A DNA stretch of 64,000 nt, taken from Ignavibacteriota bacterium (GTDB taxonomy: Bacteria; Bacteroidota; Ignavibacteria; Tepidaquicellales; Tepidaquicellaceae). The translations under genes and the position numbers were made by a program. Under the pieces are notes generated by a model that was given only the letters and a program-made list of their open reading frames with translations, was not told the origin of the DNA and did not search any database. Position 1 is the first letter of the stretch, and the number at the start of each line of letters is the position of its first letter. Shown here piece by piece: positions 45,176 to 53,579 of the stretch. The stretch spans positions 212,037 to 276,036 of the forward strand of contig JACREY010000017.1 of the NCBI GenBank assembly GCA_016218085.1, in the 5' to 3' direction.

Positions 45176-46261
45176 ATGCAAAAAACAAAAAAAATTTTAC
45201 TGATAATGGCAGTTTTATTTTTACTGCCCGCACTGGCTGACTCGCAGGATAAAGACCTGACGGAATTCTTTAAGAATTTCAAATTAAGCACCTATGTTGA
45301 TGCTTATTATGCATACGATAATGACAAGAATATAGATAAAACACCGAGACTCCTCGACCTTATTTCCCCATACAGAGACCAGATAAGACTGAACATTGCG
45401 GCAGTTTCATTAAAATACGGTACTGAAAAAATCAGAAGCACGGTAACGATTCATTACGGAGATATCCCCGAGTTAAACTGGAAACCGGTAACCAAATACG
45501 ACTTCATACAGGAAGCCAACATCGGCTTCTCTCCATATAAAAATTTATGGATAGACGCAGGTTATTTCATTACACACATCGGAGCAGAAGGCCTGCCGAA
45601 GAACAATGTGCTTTCTTCGTTTTCACTTCCCGTATATGTAGAACCGTTTATTCAGAGTGGCGTGAAAATCGGATATGATTTCAGCGATAAATTTTCGGCA
45701 TGCCTGCACGTTCTCAACGGCTATAATGTTTTCGAGGATAACAACAAAAATAAATCTATAGGCGTACAGCTTGCTTATACGCACAATGAAATGCTGAAGC
45801 TCACCTATAACAACATTATCGGGAACGAAATGCCTACAGGCTCAGACGGAAAGACAAGAATCTTCAATAACTTAATCGTTAATCTGTCTCCCTGTAAAAA
45901 AATCGATATGATTGCAAGCGCGGATATCTGTATGCAGGAAAAATCAAAAAGATTAAATGCAGACGAATCCGCATATTCATACGGAGCACTGTTCAGCACT
46001 AAATATAAATTCAACCCGAAATTCAGCGTGACAGTAAGAGGTGAATATTATCAGGATATTGACGGAATATTATCAGGCTCAATCGGCAGCTATAACTGGC
46101 TAAAAGGCAACGGAGTAACTATCGGATGCGAATACAGGCCGGTTGAATCCGCTTACCTGCGCGCCGAAACAAGATATATTAAACTCGACAGCGAATTGCA
46201 GCCTTTCTATAAAGGCAGCGAAAGAACAGAGGGAATGATTTCCTTCGGATTTGAATACTAA
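45176..46261 (+). CDS. Outer-membrane beta-barrel porin-like protein
   Basis: A 361-residue secreted barrel protein. The signal peptide ends near residue 24 (LADSQD). FKLSTYVDAYYAYDNDKN is the typical first strand of the porin family with an N-terminal D-x-Y-Y motif. WIDAGYFITHIGAEG is a conserved inward loop and the C-terminus ends in phenylalanine- and tyrosine-rich GMISFGFEY. It lies behind amt and its terminator and may serve small-solute uptake, perhaps nitrogen compounds; only position suggests that. Confidence 0.8.
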   Translation: MQKTKKILLIMAVLFLLPALADSQDKDLTEFFKNFKLSTYVDAYYAYDNDKNIDKTPRLLDLISPYRDQIRLNIAAVSLKYGTEKIRSTVTIHYGDIPELNWKPVTKYDFIQEANIGFSPYKNLWIDAGYFITHIGAEGLPKNNVLSSFSLPVYVEPFIQSGVKIGYDFSDKFSACLHVLNGYNVFEDNNKNKSIGVQLAYTHNEMLKLTYNNIIGNEMPTGSDGKTRIFNNLIVNLSPCKKIDMIASADICMQEKSKRLNADESAYSYGALFSTKYKFNPKFSVTVRGEYYQDIDGILSGSIGSYNWLKGNGVTIGCEYRPVESAYLRAETRYIKLDSELQPFYKGSERTEGMISFGFEY

Positions 46262-46299
46262 TCGATTCGTAAGATTTGTAAGACAATAAAATTATATCA

Positions 46300-46404
46300 A
46301 AGAGCTTTTTCAGAAGCTTTCAAGGAAATAAACTGCAAGACGGAAGTATTTGCAAATACAGGTTTTGAGATTTCCTTGTAACCGTTCGGAAAAGCTCTTT
46401 TTTC
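46300..46404 (+). terminator. Extended nested hairpin after the porin gene
   Basis: The outer stem AAGAGCTTTT (46300-46309) pairs with AAAAGCTCTT (46390-46399) and is followed by T-rich sequence. An inner stem CAAGGAAAT (near 46321) pairs with ATTTCCTTG (near 46371), leaving a structured core of about 40 bases. It can end the porin transcript. Its size and nesting are greater than a simple terminator needs. Confidence 0.6.
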
Positions 46405-46595
46405 ATTACCCCTCCGGAAAACCCCTTATGCGCAGAACTTAATCCCGCAGGAACCTGTCAAACATTCAGGGAGTATAAATACTGAAGAATGTCCCGATTG
46501 AAGATACTGTTACCCTGTAAGGGGGTAAAAATTTTCATTTGACATTAATTTTAAAAATAATATATTGCATAAGAATAAAACAGAAAGGCACTATC
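46405..46595. other. Leader region before the Trp-rich protein gene
   Basis: No gene is visible. A short hairpin TTACCC-TGTAAG-GGGGTAA lies at 46510-46527, about 70 bases before the start codon of the next gene, and may be a leader element or part of the promoter region. Confidence 0.4.
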
Positions 46596-48059
46596 ATGAA
46601 AACATATATTTTTATTCTCCTGCTCCCCTTCCTTCTTTGCTGCAGCGGATTAGCCGTCAGCCAGGTCGAACAGGAAGAAGAATTAATCATCACAAAACCT
46701 GAAACGGATTCCGTCGATATCGATACTTTTTACGATGAGCTTTCAAAGGACGGAGAATGGATAAAAGTTGACAGAAGCGACATAGATAATGAAGAAGTGC
46801 TGGAAATGAGCGAAACAGTGGAGATAGATGAAGACGTAATAACCGAATATATCTGGCGACCGAGTGTCAGCATTACACTTGTTGACTGGAATCCTTATAC
46901 TTATGGACACTGGGAGTTCTGCAGGTTCGGCTGGATCTGGGTTTCGGATTACAACTGGGGCTGGGGTCCATATCATTACGGCAGATGGTGGTTTTCCCAC
47001 AGGTGGGGATGGGTCTGGTCGCCCGGACACAGGTGGGCTCCAAGCTGGGTCTCCTGGTGCCACACGCGGCATCACGTTGGATGGCATCCGATATCTCCCA
47101 GAACGCACTGGAGACATCATAACGGAATTATTGTTACTCACCCAAAAACCCCCAAGCAAAAAGGGATTACAAATAAATGGACATTTGTCAGCAAGAAGGA
47201 TTTCACAAGACCGATTACAAAAAATTCCACTATCGATCTGAAGAAAAATAAGGACATCCTAAAGGATGCAAAAATGGTAGTTAAGTCGGACGAAGTCTAT
47301 AACCTTGGCCCGAAAAAATCCGATATCGAAAAAAACGCAGGTGAAAAAATTTCCACAAGAAAGGTTTCGGTGACAAGCCTGAACGGAAAACCGATTGACG
47401 ATAATACAACAAAAAAATTCGAAAAGAAAGTAAAGACGACTCAGATTAACAATACAAAGAACGAGAAAAACTATTCCACAGAGAAGAATCCTAACAACAC
47501 TTCCGTGAAGCGACAGGATAACACAAAGAAAAAATCAGAAACGACTAAAGAAAGCAATACATACAAGAGCCCTAACACAAAGAAAGATAACGGAAGCTAC
47601 AAGAGCCCTAACACAAAAAAGGACAACGGAAGCTACAAGAGTCCCAACACAAAGAAGGACAACGGAAGTTACAAGAGCCCTAACACAAAGAAGGACAACG
47701 GAAGCAATAAAAACAGCAACAAAAACTCGAACAGCAATTCTAACAGCAATAAATCCGGCAATACAAAGAAATCAAGTTCAAATGATTATAACTGGAATTC
47801 GGGTAATACAAAGAGCAAGGATACATATAAGAGTAATGACTCCTATAAGAGCAGCAACACATACAAGAGCAATGACTCATACAAGAGCAATAATTCTAAC
47901 AGCAGTAATTCATACAAGAGCAGTAACTCTCACAGCAGCAATAATAACAGCTCTTATAAAAGCGGAAACTCGAACAGCAGCAATCATAATTCAAGCAGCA
48001 ATACAAATAAATCGAGCAATAATTCAGGTAATAATAACTCCGGCAACAAGAAGAAATAA
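46596..48059 (+). CDS. Trp/His-rich surface protein with low-complexity repeat tail (DUF6600-like)
   Basis: A 487-residue secreted protein from the ATG at 46596; the open frame extends 19 codons upstream without a signal peptide there. The signal peptide ends near residue 23 (GLAVSQ). A Trp-rich core of repeated YGHWEF, WIWVSDYNWGWGPYHYGRWW and WGWVWSPGHRWAPSWVSW motifs resembles DUF6600 proteins. From about residue 260 the chain is Lys/Ser/Asn-rich. It contains four copies of a 12-residue unit SYKSPNTKKDNG and then many SYKSxN motifs. Function unknown; probably cell-envelope associated. The terminator at 48098 follows. Confidence 0.75.
   Translation: MKTYIFILLLPFLLCCSGLAVSQVEQEEELIITKPETDSVDIDTFYDELSKDGEWIKVDRSDIDNEEVLEMSETVEIDEDVITEYIWRPSVSITLVDWNPYTYGHWEFCRFGWIWVSDYNWGWGPYHYGRWWFSHRWGWVWSPGHRWAPSWVSWCHTRHHVGWHPISPRTHWRHHNGIIVTHPKTPKQKGITNKWTFVSKKDFTRPITKNSTIDLKKNKDILKDAKMVVKSDEVYNLGPKKSDIEKNAGEKISTRKVSVTSLNGKPIDDNTTKKFEKKVKTTQINNTKNEKNYSTEKNPNNTSVKRQDNTKKKSETTKESNTYKSPNTKKDNGSYKSPNTKKDNGSYKSPNTKKDNGSYKSPNTKKDNGSNKNSNKNSNSNSNSNKSGNTKKSSSNDYNWNSGNTKSKDTYKSNDSYKSSNTYKSNDSYKSNNSNSSNSYKSSNSHSSNNNSSYKSGNSNSSNHNSSSNTNKSSNNSGNNNSGNKKK
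47565..47708 (+). repeat. 36-bp coding tandem repeat
   Basis: Four consecutive near-identical 36-bp units encode SYKSPNTKKDNG within the Trp-rich protein gene. Copies differ by a few synonymous bases, indicating recent expansion. More degenerate TCATACAAGAGCAATGAC-like units continue downstream to about 47930. Confidence 0.85.
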
Positions 48060-48097
48060 ATTAAAGACACTTTTCCTGCTTGTTGTTTTTGTCAGGC

Positions 48098-48129
48098 AAA
48101 CACCTTTAACCCCCGTTAAAGGTGTTTTT
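48098..48129 (+). terminator. Terminator after the Trp-rich protein gene
   Basis: AAACACCTTTAAC (48098-48110) and GTTAAAGGTGTTT (48115-48127) form a 13-bp perfect stem with loop CCCC, followed by T residues, 38 bases after the stop. Confidence 0.9.
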
Positions 48130-48236
48130 ATATTATCAGGTTTCACAATATTTTTGCAATAATTAATTGATAGTTAATTTTTAAAAATCTATTGAATTAT
48201 TAAGTATTATAATTTAATTTGTAATAAAAAATCAAA

Positions 48237-48497
48237 ATGCCTGAAATATCAAGATTTCTCGGTATTGTAATAAAAATGTTCTATGATGACCATAATCCAC
48301 CTCATTTTCACGTTGAGTATAATGAATATCTGGCAGAAATTAATATAGAAACTTTAGAAGTATCTGCAGGAAATATTCCTGCTCGTGTTTATTCGCTTGT
48401 TTTAGAATGGGCTTCACAACACAGAAAAGAATTAATGGATGATTGGAATTTAGCAAAATCAAATGAACAACCGAATAAAATTAAACCTTTAGTTTAA
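48237..48497 (+). CDS. DUF4160 domain protein
   Basis: An 86-residue protein. PEISRFLGIVIKMFYDDHNPPHFHVEYN is the DUF4160 hallmark, with the DHNPPHFH motif. It is followed after one base by a DUF2442 gene, a pair that recurs widely in bacteria and is often treated as a putative toxin-antitoxin module. No experiment-based function is known to me for this pair. Flanking sequence shows a terminator upstream, so the pair has its own promoter. Confidence 0.88.
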   Translation: MPEISRFLGIVIKMFYDDHNPPHFHVEYNEYLAEINIETLEVSAGNIPARVYSLVLEWASQHRKELMDDWNLAKSNEQPNKIKPLV

Positions 48498-48498
48498 A

Positions 48499-48732
48499 AT
48501 GAATATTATTCATAAAATATCAGAAGCAATTCCTTTAGAAGAATATAAAATAAAAATCATCTATGATGATGGCTTTACAAAAGTAGTAGATTTGAAAAAT
48601 AAAATAAAAAAAGGAATTGCAAAAGAATTAGAAAACAAAGAACTTTTTAATAACGTAAAAATAGGTTCTGGCGGGGAATTATATTGGGATAATGGTTTTG
48701 ACCTCTGTCCCGTGGCATTAAGAACAGAATAA
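48499..48732 (+). CDS. DUF2442 domain protein
   Basis: A 77-residue protein with YKIKIIYDDGFTKVVDLKNKI and the late YWDNGFDLCPVALR, both diagnostic for DUF2442. It begins one base after the DUF4160 gene, so the two are translationally coupled. Possible antitoxin-like partner of the DUF4160 protein. It ends 7 bases from the stop of the convergent DUF4175 gene. Confidence 0.87.
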   Translation: MNIIHKISEAIPLEEYKIKIIYDDGFTKVVDLKNKIKKGIAKELENKELFNNVKIGSGGELYWDNGFDLCPVALRTE

Positions 48733-48739
48733 TTCCTAA

Positions 48740-51700
48740 TTATTTCCCATTCGATAATTCTAAAAAATATTTAGTTATCAAAGCTTCGTAATCTTCCGTG
48801 TAACCTTCTTTCTGAAGCCTCAGGAAATCTTCCTTCAGTGAGTTTACGGAGTTTGGTCCCGATATTACAACTTCGGGCGGAGTGGTTCTGATAAAATTTT
48901 CCCCGGGTCTTGATTCGCGCTTCTGCTCGAAATCTTTTTCCCTCTGCGAAAGCTGTGCGTCCAGCATTCTCGATAAAATTTTATTCTGCCGCTCAAGCAG
49001 CTTGTCGTTTATGTTGTATTCACTTAAATCCTTTACTGTTTCCCTCATCTGCTTTTCAACTTCTTTCAGGTCGCCGAGAAGTTTTTCTCCCGACCTTTCT
49101 TTTTCAATTTCGAATTCCCTGTTCAACTCTTCCAGTGATTTTCTGACTTCCTCCTGCTCAAGTTTAAGGCGCTCTATCTGCATTTTTACATCGGGCTGCA
49201 TTTCCTCCTGTCCGTCTTTTCCGTCCTTACCCGATTTTCCGTTCTTCCCCAGCTTCTGCATCTGTCCGTTCAGCGATTGCTGCTGACCTATTATCTTTGC
49301 AAGCTGCTGCATTAGCTGTCCGAGCCTGCCCTGTCCCTTCTTGTTTCCTTTTCCCTGCTGAGATTTCATTTCATTCAGCATTTTACCAAGCATATTTGCG
49401 GCATTATCGAGCGAAGTCTTTGCCTTGCCCTGATCGCTCACGGCATTTTCCTTTTCGCCGTTCTGGAGGTTGCCTTCCGCCCTGTCCATTTTATTATATG
49501 CATTGCCAAGCTCCTTGCCGAGTTCTGGCGACATCTGCATACCGTAGTTTGTCAGGTTCATCAGGTCGTTTATGTCTCCCGTTAAATCCTTTTTCAGTTC
49601 GCCCTGTTCATTTGCGTTTTCCCTGAATTCGTTTTTATCGCTCTTCTTCGTATCCTGTGTTTTTTCCTTCAGTTCCTGCTGCTCTCTGCTCAATCTTTCC
49701 AGGTCGTTTTTAATTCTTTCCATTTCATCCATCATCTTCTTTTCCGTGTTCTGCGTGTCCATTGCGCTCTCAAGTGCATCCTGCATATCATCATTCATTT
49801 CATTAAGGTCCTTTAATATATCTTCCTGAGTTTCTTCTGAGTTTTCTTTCTGTCCTTTCATCAGTTCGCTGGAAGATTTCTGCATCTTGCTCTGAGTGTT
49901 CTTCTGATTCATCTTCTTATTCAGATTCTGCAAATCATTGGGATTCATATCCTCTTTCATTTTAGTCATTTCATTAATCAGATTCTGCAGTTCCTCCTTG
50001 AAATTATCCATATTCTCTTTAATGTCCTGCTGACGGTTTGATAGCGTATTCATCTTACCCGTCTCGTCTTTCCCGGTATTCTCTGTCGTTTTCTTTAATT
50101 CTTCCTGCTCTTTCTTTATATCATCCAGCTTCTGCGTCAGCTCTCCGAATTTCTGAAGGTTCTCTATTTTCTGCATCAGCTTCATAAGCTGCTCAATCTG
50201 CTTCTTGAATGCCTCTTCGTCAAAATGGAAATTCTTCATTTCCTCCCTCAACTGGTTCATATCGTTTTTCTTCATTGCTTCCAGCATCTTCTTCAGCACT
50301 TCGCGGAACTCCGGCGTGTTGATTTTATTGAACATTTCCTGAAGCTTCATAAACTGCTCGAGTGTCTTTTCCGTCAGCATGTTTTTTTGCCTCAGATCTT
50401 CCATTCCTTTATCTAATTTCTGCTGGGCGGCATCCAGGTTGCTCTGGACATTTTCCATTTTCTTCTGCAAATCGAGTTTCTTCTGCGCATCGTTTAATCC
50501 CAGGTCCTCTGTATTATTCTTCTTCAATTCTTTTATTTCTTCCTGAAGCTTTTTAACGTCTTCGAGCACTGACTTCAAATCCTGCTCGAGGTTCTTGGTG
50601 ATTTCTTCTGTGTTTTTCAAAATATCAGGCAATGATCTGAAAGTAAGAACTTTTATTCCGGACCTGCCGGTTTTGCCGCTGTTGTCTGTTGCTTCAAGAT
50701 AATATTCCACGACATCCCCGGAGCGGATATTTATTCCGCCTATATTCCACAGGTAAGGAACTTCCAGTTCGGTTGCATTAAGGTTCTTAACCGGAACATT
50801 CAACGGTGTAAAATTCTGCGATGCCGAAGAGTTTGATTTCGACTTTCTGTAATTCAATGTCAGTTTTGAAAAGCCGTAATCGTCTTTCATACGTCCTTTA
50901 ACGAGTATTTCGCGCTCTCCTTTTATGGAATAATTGTCTTCCTGCGGCTCGGTAATCTCGACGCGGGGCGCTTCGTTTTTAATGAGTCTCAGGGAAAAAA
51001 CCTTTTCATTCCTGCTTTCTTTTCCGCCAATATCCTTCATTCTGATTTTATAACTTCCCTCTTCAGTCGCATCCAGCGTGCCTTCTGCCCTGTCGCCGTT
51101 TATTTTTAAATCAATATTTTTATCGTTCAGATAAATTCCTGCAGAAGAAAGCTCTTTGCTGGCGGTTATGTCAAAAAATATCCGGCTTCCCTCTATGCAG
51201 TATATATCACCTTCGTTTTCATTTAATTTTTTTTCGTGCAGTCCGGTAAATTCAGGGGGGTAAACCGTTATATTGAGTTTCTTTAAAATCGGGTAATCGG
51301 ATATTTTAATTTTATAAATATCTGAGCGTATCTCCCTGTACTCGGCATAATATGTCAAATCAGTATTTACATTTTCTATCGAAGTGTAAAATGTATTTTC
51401 GGTTACGGCCTTCAGGTCCTTTGAATCGGATAGTATTTCGTAACCGTCGGGTGTAAACTGTTTTGTATAGAACTCTATTTCATCAATTTTTAAGTCGGGC
51501 TTTGTGGATTTTATTTTTATGGCAACATTTACCCTGTCCCCTTTGAATGTTTCATAATTTCCCGGGGTGATTTCAAAAGCAATTCCGTATGAATTATCTA
51601 TGTAACTGTATTTATAATTCACCAGTCTTTCAAGTGAACCCGGCAATGCATTTGGGAAAATCGCAAAACTCAACCCTGTTATGAAAACCGAAAGCAGGAA

Positions 51701-52216
51701 AAAGGAAAATTGTTTCTTTAATTTTTTATAGCTCACAAAGGATGACAGATTAATACCCGATGCTGTATTATTTACTTTTCCCAGATATGCCAGTATAAGA
51801 TTCTCTGAATAATACAGGCTGTTGAAATCCTTTTTTCCCGCAAGTTTATAAAGGGAAATCGAATTTGCCACAGAATCTTTTATATCAGGGAAATGCTCTC
51901 CTGCTCTTGCGGCAAATGTCAGTATTTCTCCGGATTTAAGAGGGGAAAACAATTTCAGGAAATAGTTTGCAAGAAAATAAATTACTGTTGTCGAAGTCAG
52001 CAGTAAATACGTCCAGAAAAAAACCGTTCTTACTGACGAACGGAAATGAAAAACAGTTTCAAGAAGAACAATTATGAATCCGGAAACCAGGGCTGACAAA
52101 ACCGTAAATAAAAGATTGCGCGTCAGGTTAAAGGCAAGTTCTTTCCTGTAAGCACTTGAAAGTCTTTTTTCAAATGAATTGTAAATTTCACCCGCTTTTG
52201 AATATGTTAATTCCAT
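48740..52216 (-). CDS. DUF4175 family giant membrane-anchored coiled-coil protein
   Basis: A 1158-residue protein. Three membrane helices lie near residues 28-50, 64-85 and 170-188, typical of DUF4175 N-termini. Residues 200-530 are beta-rich with Ig-like segments (RVEITEPQEDNYSIKGEREI, VEYYLEATDNSGKTGRSG). Residues 540-1120 are an almost continuous charged coiled coil rich in Gln, Lys, Glu and Met, with many KKLQEEIKELK and MQKLGKNGKSG-type runs. The family occurs in Chlorobi, Ignavibacteria and alpha-proteobacteria with unknown role, perhaps in envelope structure. It stands alone, facing left. Confidence 0.85.
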   Translation of the reverse strand: MELTYSKAGEIYNSFEKRLSSAYRKELAFNLTRNLLFTVLSALVSGFIIVLLETVFHFRSSVRTVFFWTYLLLTSTTVIYFLANYFLKLFSPLKSGEILTFAARAGEHFPDIKDSVANSISLYKLAGKKDFNSLYYSENLILAYLGKVNNTASGINLSSFVSYKKLKKQFSFFLLSVFITGLSFAIFPNALPGSLERLVNYKYSYIDNSYGIAFEITPGNYETFKGDRVNVAIKIKSTKPDLKIDEIEFYTKQFTPDGYEILSDSKDLKAVTENTFYTSIENVNTDLTYYAEYREIRSDIYKIKISDYPILKKLNITVYPPEFTGLHEKKLNENEGDIYCIEGSRIFFDITASKELSSAGIYLNDKNIDLKINGDRAEGTLDATEEGSYKIRMKDIGGKESRNEKVFSLRLIKNEAPRVEITEPQEDNYSIKGEREILVKGRMKDDYGFSKLTLNYRKSKSNSSASQNFTPLNVPVKNLNATELEVPYLWNIGGINIRSGDVVEYYLEATDNSGKTGRSGIKVLTFRSLPDILKNTEEITKNLEQDLKSVLEDVKKLQEEIKELKKNNTEDLGLNDAQKKLDLQKKMENVQSNLDAAQQKLDKGMEDLRQKNMLTEKTLEQFMKLQEMFNKINTPEFREVLKKMLEAMKKNDMNQLREEMKNFHFDEEAFKKQIEQLMKLMQKIENLQKFGELTQKLDDIKKEQEELKKTTENTGKDETGKMNTLSNRQQDIKENMDNFKEELQNLINEMTKMKEDMNPNDLQNLNKKMNQKNTQSKMQKSSSELMKGQKENSEETQEDILKDLNEMNDDMQDALESAMDTQNTEKKMMDEMERIKNDLERLSREQQELKEKTQDTKKSDKNEFRENANEQGELKKDLTGDINDLMNLTNYGMQMSPELGKELGNAYNKMDRAEGNLQNGEKENAVSDQGKAKTSLDNAANMLGKMLNEMKSQQGKGNKKGQGRLGQLMQQLAKIIGQQQSLNGQMQKLGKNGKSGKDGKDGQEEMQPDVKMQIERLKLEQEEVRKSLEELNREFEIEKERSGEKLLGDLKEVEKQMRETVKDLSEYNINDKLLERQNKILSRMLDAQLSQREKDFEQKRESRPGENFIRTTPPEVVISGPNSVNSLKEDFLRLQKEGYTEDYEALITKYFLELSNGK

Positions 52217-52392
52217 CCTATATTATTTACTCTGTTTTCCTTTATCCGGTTTCAGATTTAATTTATATAATAGTATATAAGAATTCAACAAAAAAGCGAT
52301 TTTTAAAATTTTTTAGCATTTTCACAGTTTTTAACATTCTGATTTATATTAGATTTTTAAATGGAAATTGCTATTTTTAATGAAATTACAAT

Positions 52393-53001
52393 TTGAAATT
52401 TCTTATTTACATAGTCCTTGCCTCTTTTTTATGGTTTGTGATGTTCGTGCTGAAACCTATGAACTTCTGGGTAATGATGGCTTTTTCAACATCTGTCCTG
52501 TATGCGGTTTCAATATTTCATTACAGGGAACAGCTTAAAAAAGATTTTTTCAATCTAAAAGAAATCTCAATCGGTATATCGGGTGCGGCTTTGCTTTACC
52601 TTATATTCCTGTTCGGGAAATACATCCTTGATTCATTCGGAATAATTCCGAATCATAATCAGAATATTTCTTCCGTTTATGCAAACAGGGAAGCCTTACC
52701 TTCCTGGACAGTTGCATTGCTTCTTTTTTTCCCGATTGGTTTCGGAGAGGAGATGTTCTGGAGGGGATACATACAAAGACATCTTTCGGAAAGATATAAT
52801 AAGTGGACAGGGTTATTGATTACTGTTTTCTTTTACACAGTCGTGCACATTCCCACGATGAATCCTGTTCTTGTTCTTGCCTCCTTCATTGTTGGTTTAT
52901 ACTGGGGACTGATTTTCCTCTGGAGAGGAAATATCACCGCCGCCGTTCTTTCTCATATGCTCTGGGATCCGTTTATATTCGTGATTTTACCGGTAAATTA
53001 A
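52393..53001 (+). CDS. CPBP/Abi family intramembrane metalloprotease
   Basis: A 202-residue membrane protein starting with TTG (an ATG at 52380 is out of frame). The CPBP motif 1 is FGEEMFWRGYIQRHL with the paired glutamates and Arg. Motif 2 is FFYTVVHIP and the last conserved motif is SHMLWD. The family includes type II CAAX-prenyl-endopeptidase-like proteases and bacteriocin-immunity proteins. The target is unknown. It stands alone ahead of the four-helix-bundle element. Confidence 0.88.
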   Translation: MKFLIYIVLASFLWFVMFVLKPMNFWVMMAFSTSVLYAVSIFHYREQLKKDFFNLKEISIGISGAALLYLIFLFGKYILDSFGIIPNHNQNISSVYANREALPSWTVALLLFFPIGFGEEMFWRGYIQRHLSERYNKWTGLLITVFFYTVVHIPTMNPVLVLASFIVGLYWGLIFLWRGNITAAVLSHMLWDPFIFVILPVN

Positions 53002-53049
53002 AATATTTTTGCTAATAAAATATATTTTTAAATTAATATTATTTTAAAA

Positions 53050-53087
53050 ACGTAAAATGTAAATAGTAAATCGTAAAAAGTAAAATC
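53050..53087. repeat. Left array of four-helix-bundle element 1
   Basis: A low-complexity array built from GTAAA-type 5- to 7-mers (starting ACGTAAAATGTAAATAG) lies immediately before the gene at 53098. It is the reverse complement, imperfectly, of the array at 53461-53499, and it closely matches the left arm at 56656. Confidence 0.85.
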
Positions 53088-53097
53088 AAGAAAAAAA

Positions 53098-53454
53098 ATG
53101 CTACAATTAAATCATAAAAAACTAAATGTTTGGAAAGAAGGAATTAATCTTGTTAAATTGATATACAAAACCACTGAATCATTCCCAAGAAACGAGATCT
53201 TCGGGTTAAGTAACCAACTAAGAAGAGCCTCTGTTTCTGTTGCTTCAAACATAGCCGAAGGTGCATCTAGAAGAACCAAAGCTGAACGTATAAGATTTTA
53301 CGAGATTTCCAGAAGTTCTGTAGTTGAAATCGATACCCAGTTAGAAATTGCAAATGAACTTAAATTAATTAATGAAGACCAATTAAAAGAATTAGATAAT
53401 AAAATATCTCATATTTTTTCGATGCTGTCTAACCTGATAAAAAATTGCATTTAA
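53098..53454 (+). CDS. Four-helix-bundle protein, 23S-rRNA-IVS/bAvd type (copy 1)
   Basis: A 118-residue all-helical protein of the four-helix-bundle family first known from 23S rRNA intervening sequences and related to the accessory protein of diversity-generating retroelements. The signature is RRASVSVASNIAEGASR near residues 42-58, with KLNVWKEGINLVKLIYK before and FYEISRSSVVEIDTQLEIA after. It is not in an rRNA gene and there is no reverse transcriptase nearby. It is enclosed by inverted low-complexity arrays at 53050-53087 and 53461-53499, suggesting a self-contained unit. Function unknown. Confidence 0.9.
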   Translation: MLQLNHKKLNVWKEGINLVKLIYKTTESFPRNEIFGLSNQLRRASVSVASNIAEGASRRTKAERIRFYEISRSSVVEIDTQLEIANELKLINEDQLKELDNKISHIFSMLSNLIKNCI

Positions 53455-53460
53455 CAGTTC

Positions 53461-53499
53461 TTACGTTTAACTATTTACGTTTTACATTTTACATTTTAC
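53461..53499. repeat. Right array of four-helix-bundle element 1
   Basis: TTTAC-type 5- to 7-mers (TTACGTTTAACTATTTACG onward) begin 6 bases after the stop codon of the four-helix gene. They form the inverted counterpart of the left array. Confidence 0.85.
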
Positions 53500-53579
53500 T
53501 AATTTATTAAAAACTTATTTAAAAATATTATTGTTAATAATCTTAAATTTACAATACGCTAAAACCAAAAAACCAACTT

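Noticed and set aside
53098..53454. Diversity-generating retroelement suggested by the bAvd-like protein
   Set aside because: No reverse transcriptase, template repeat or variable target repeat is visible anywhere near either copy.
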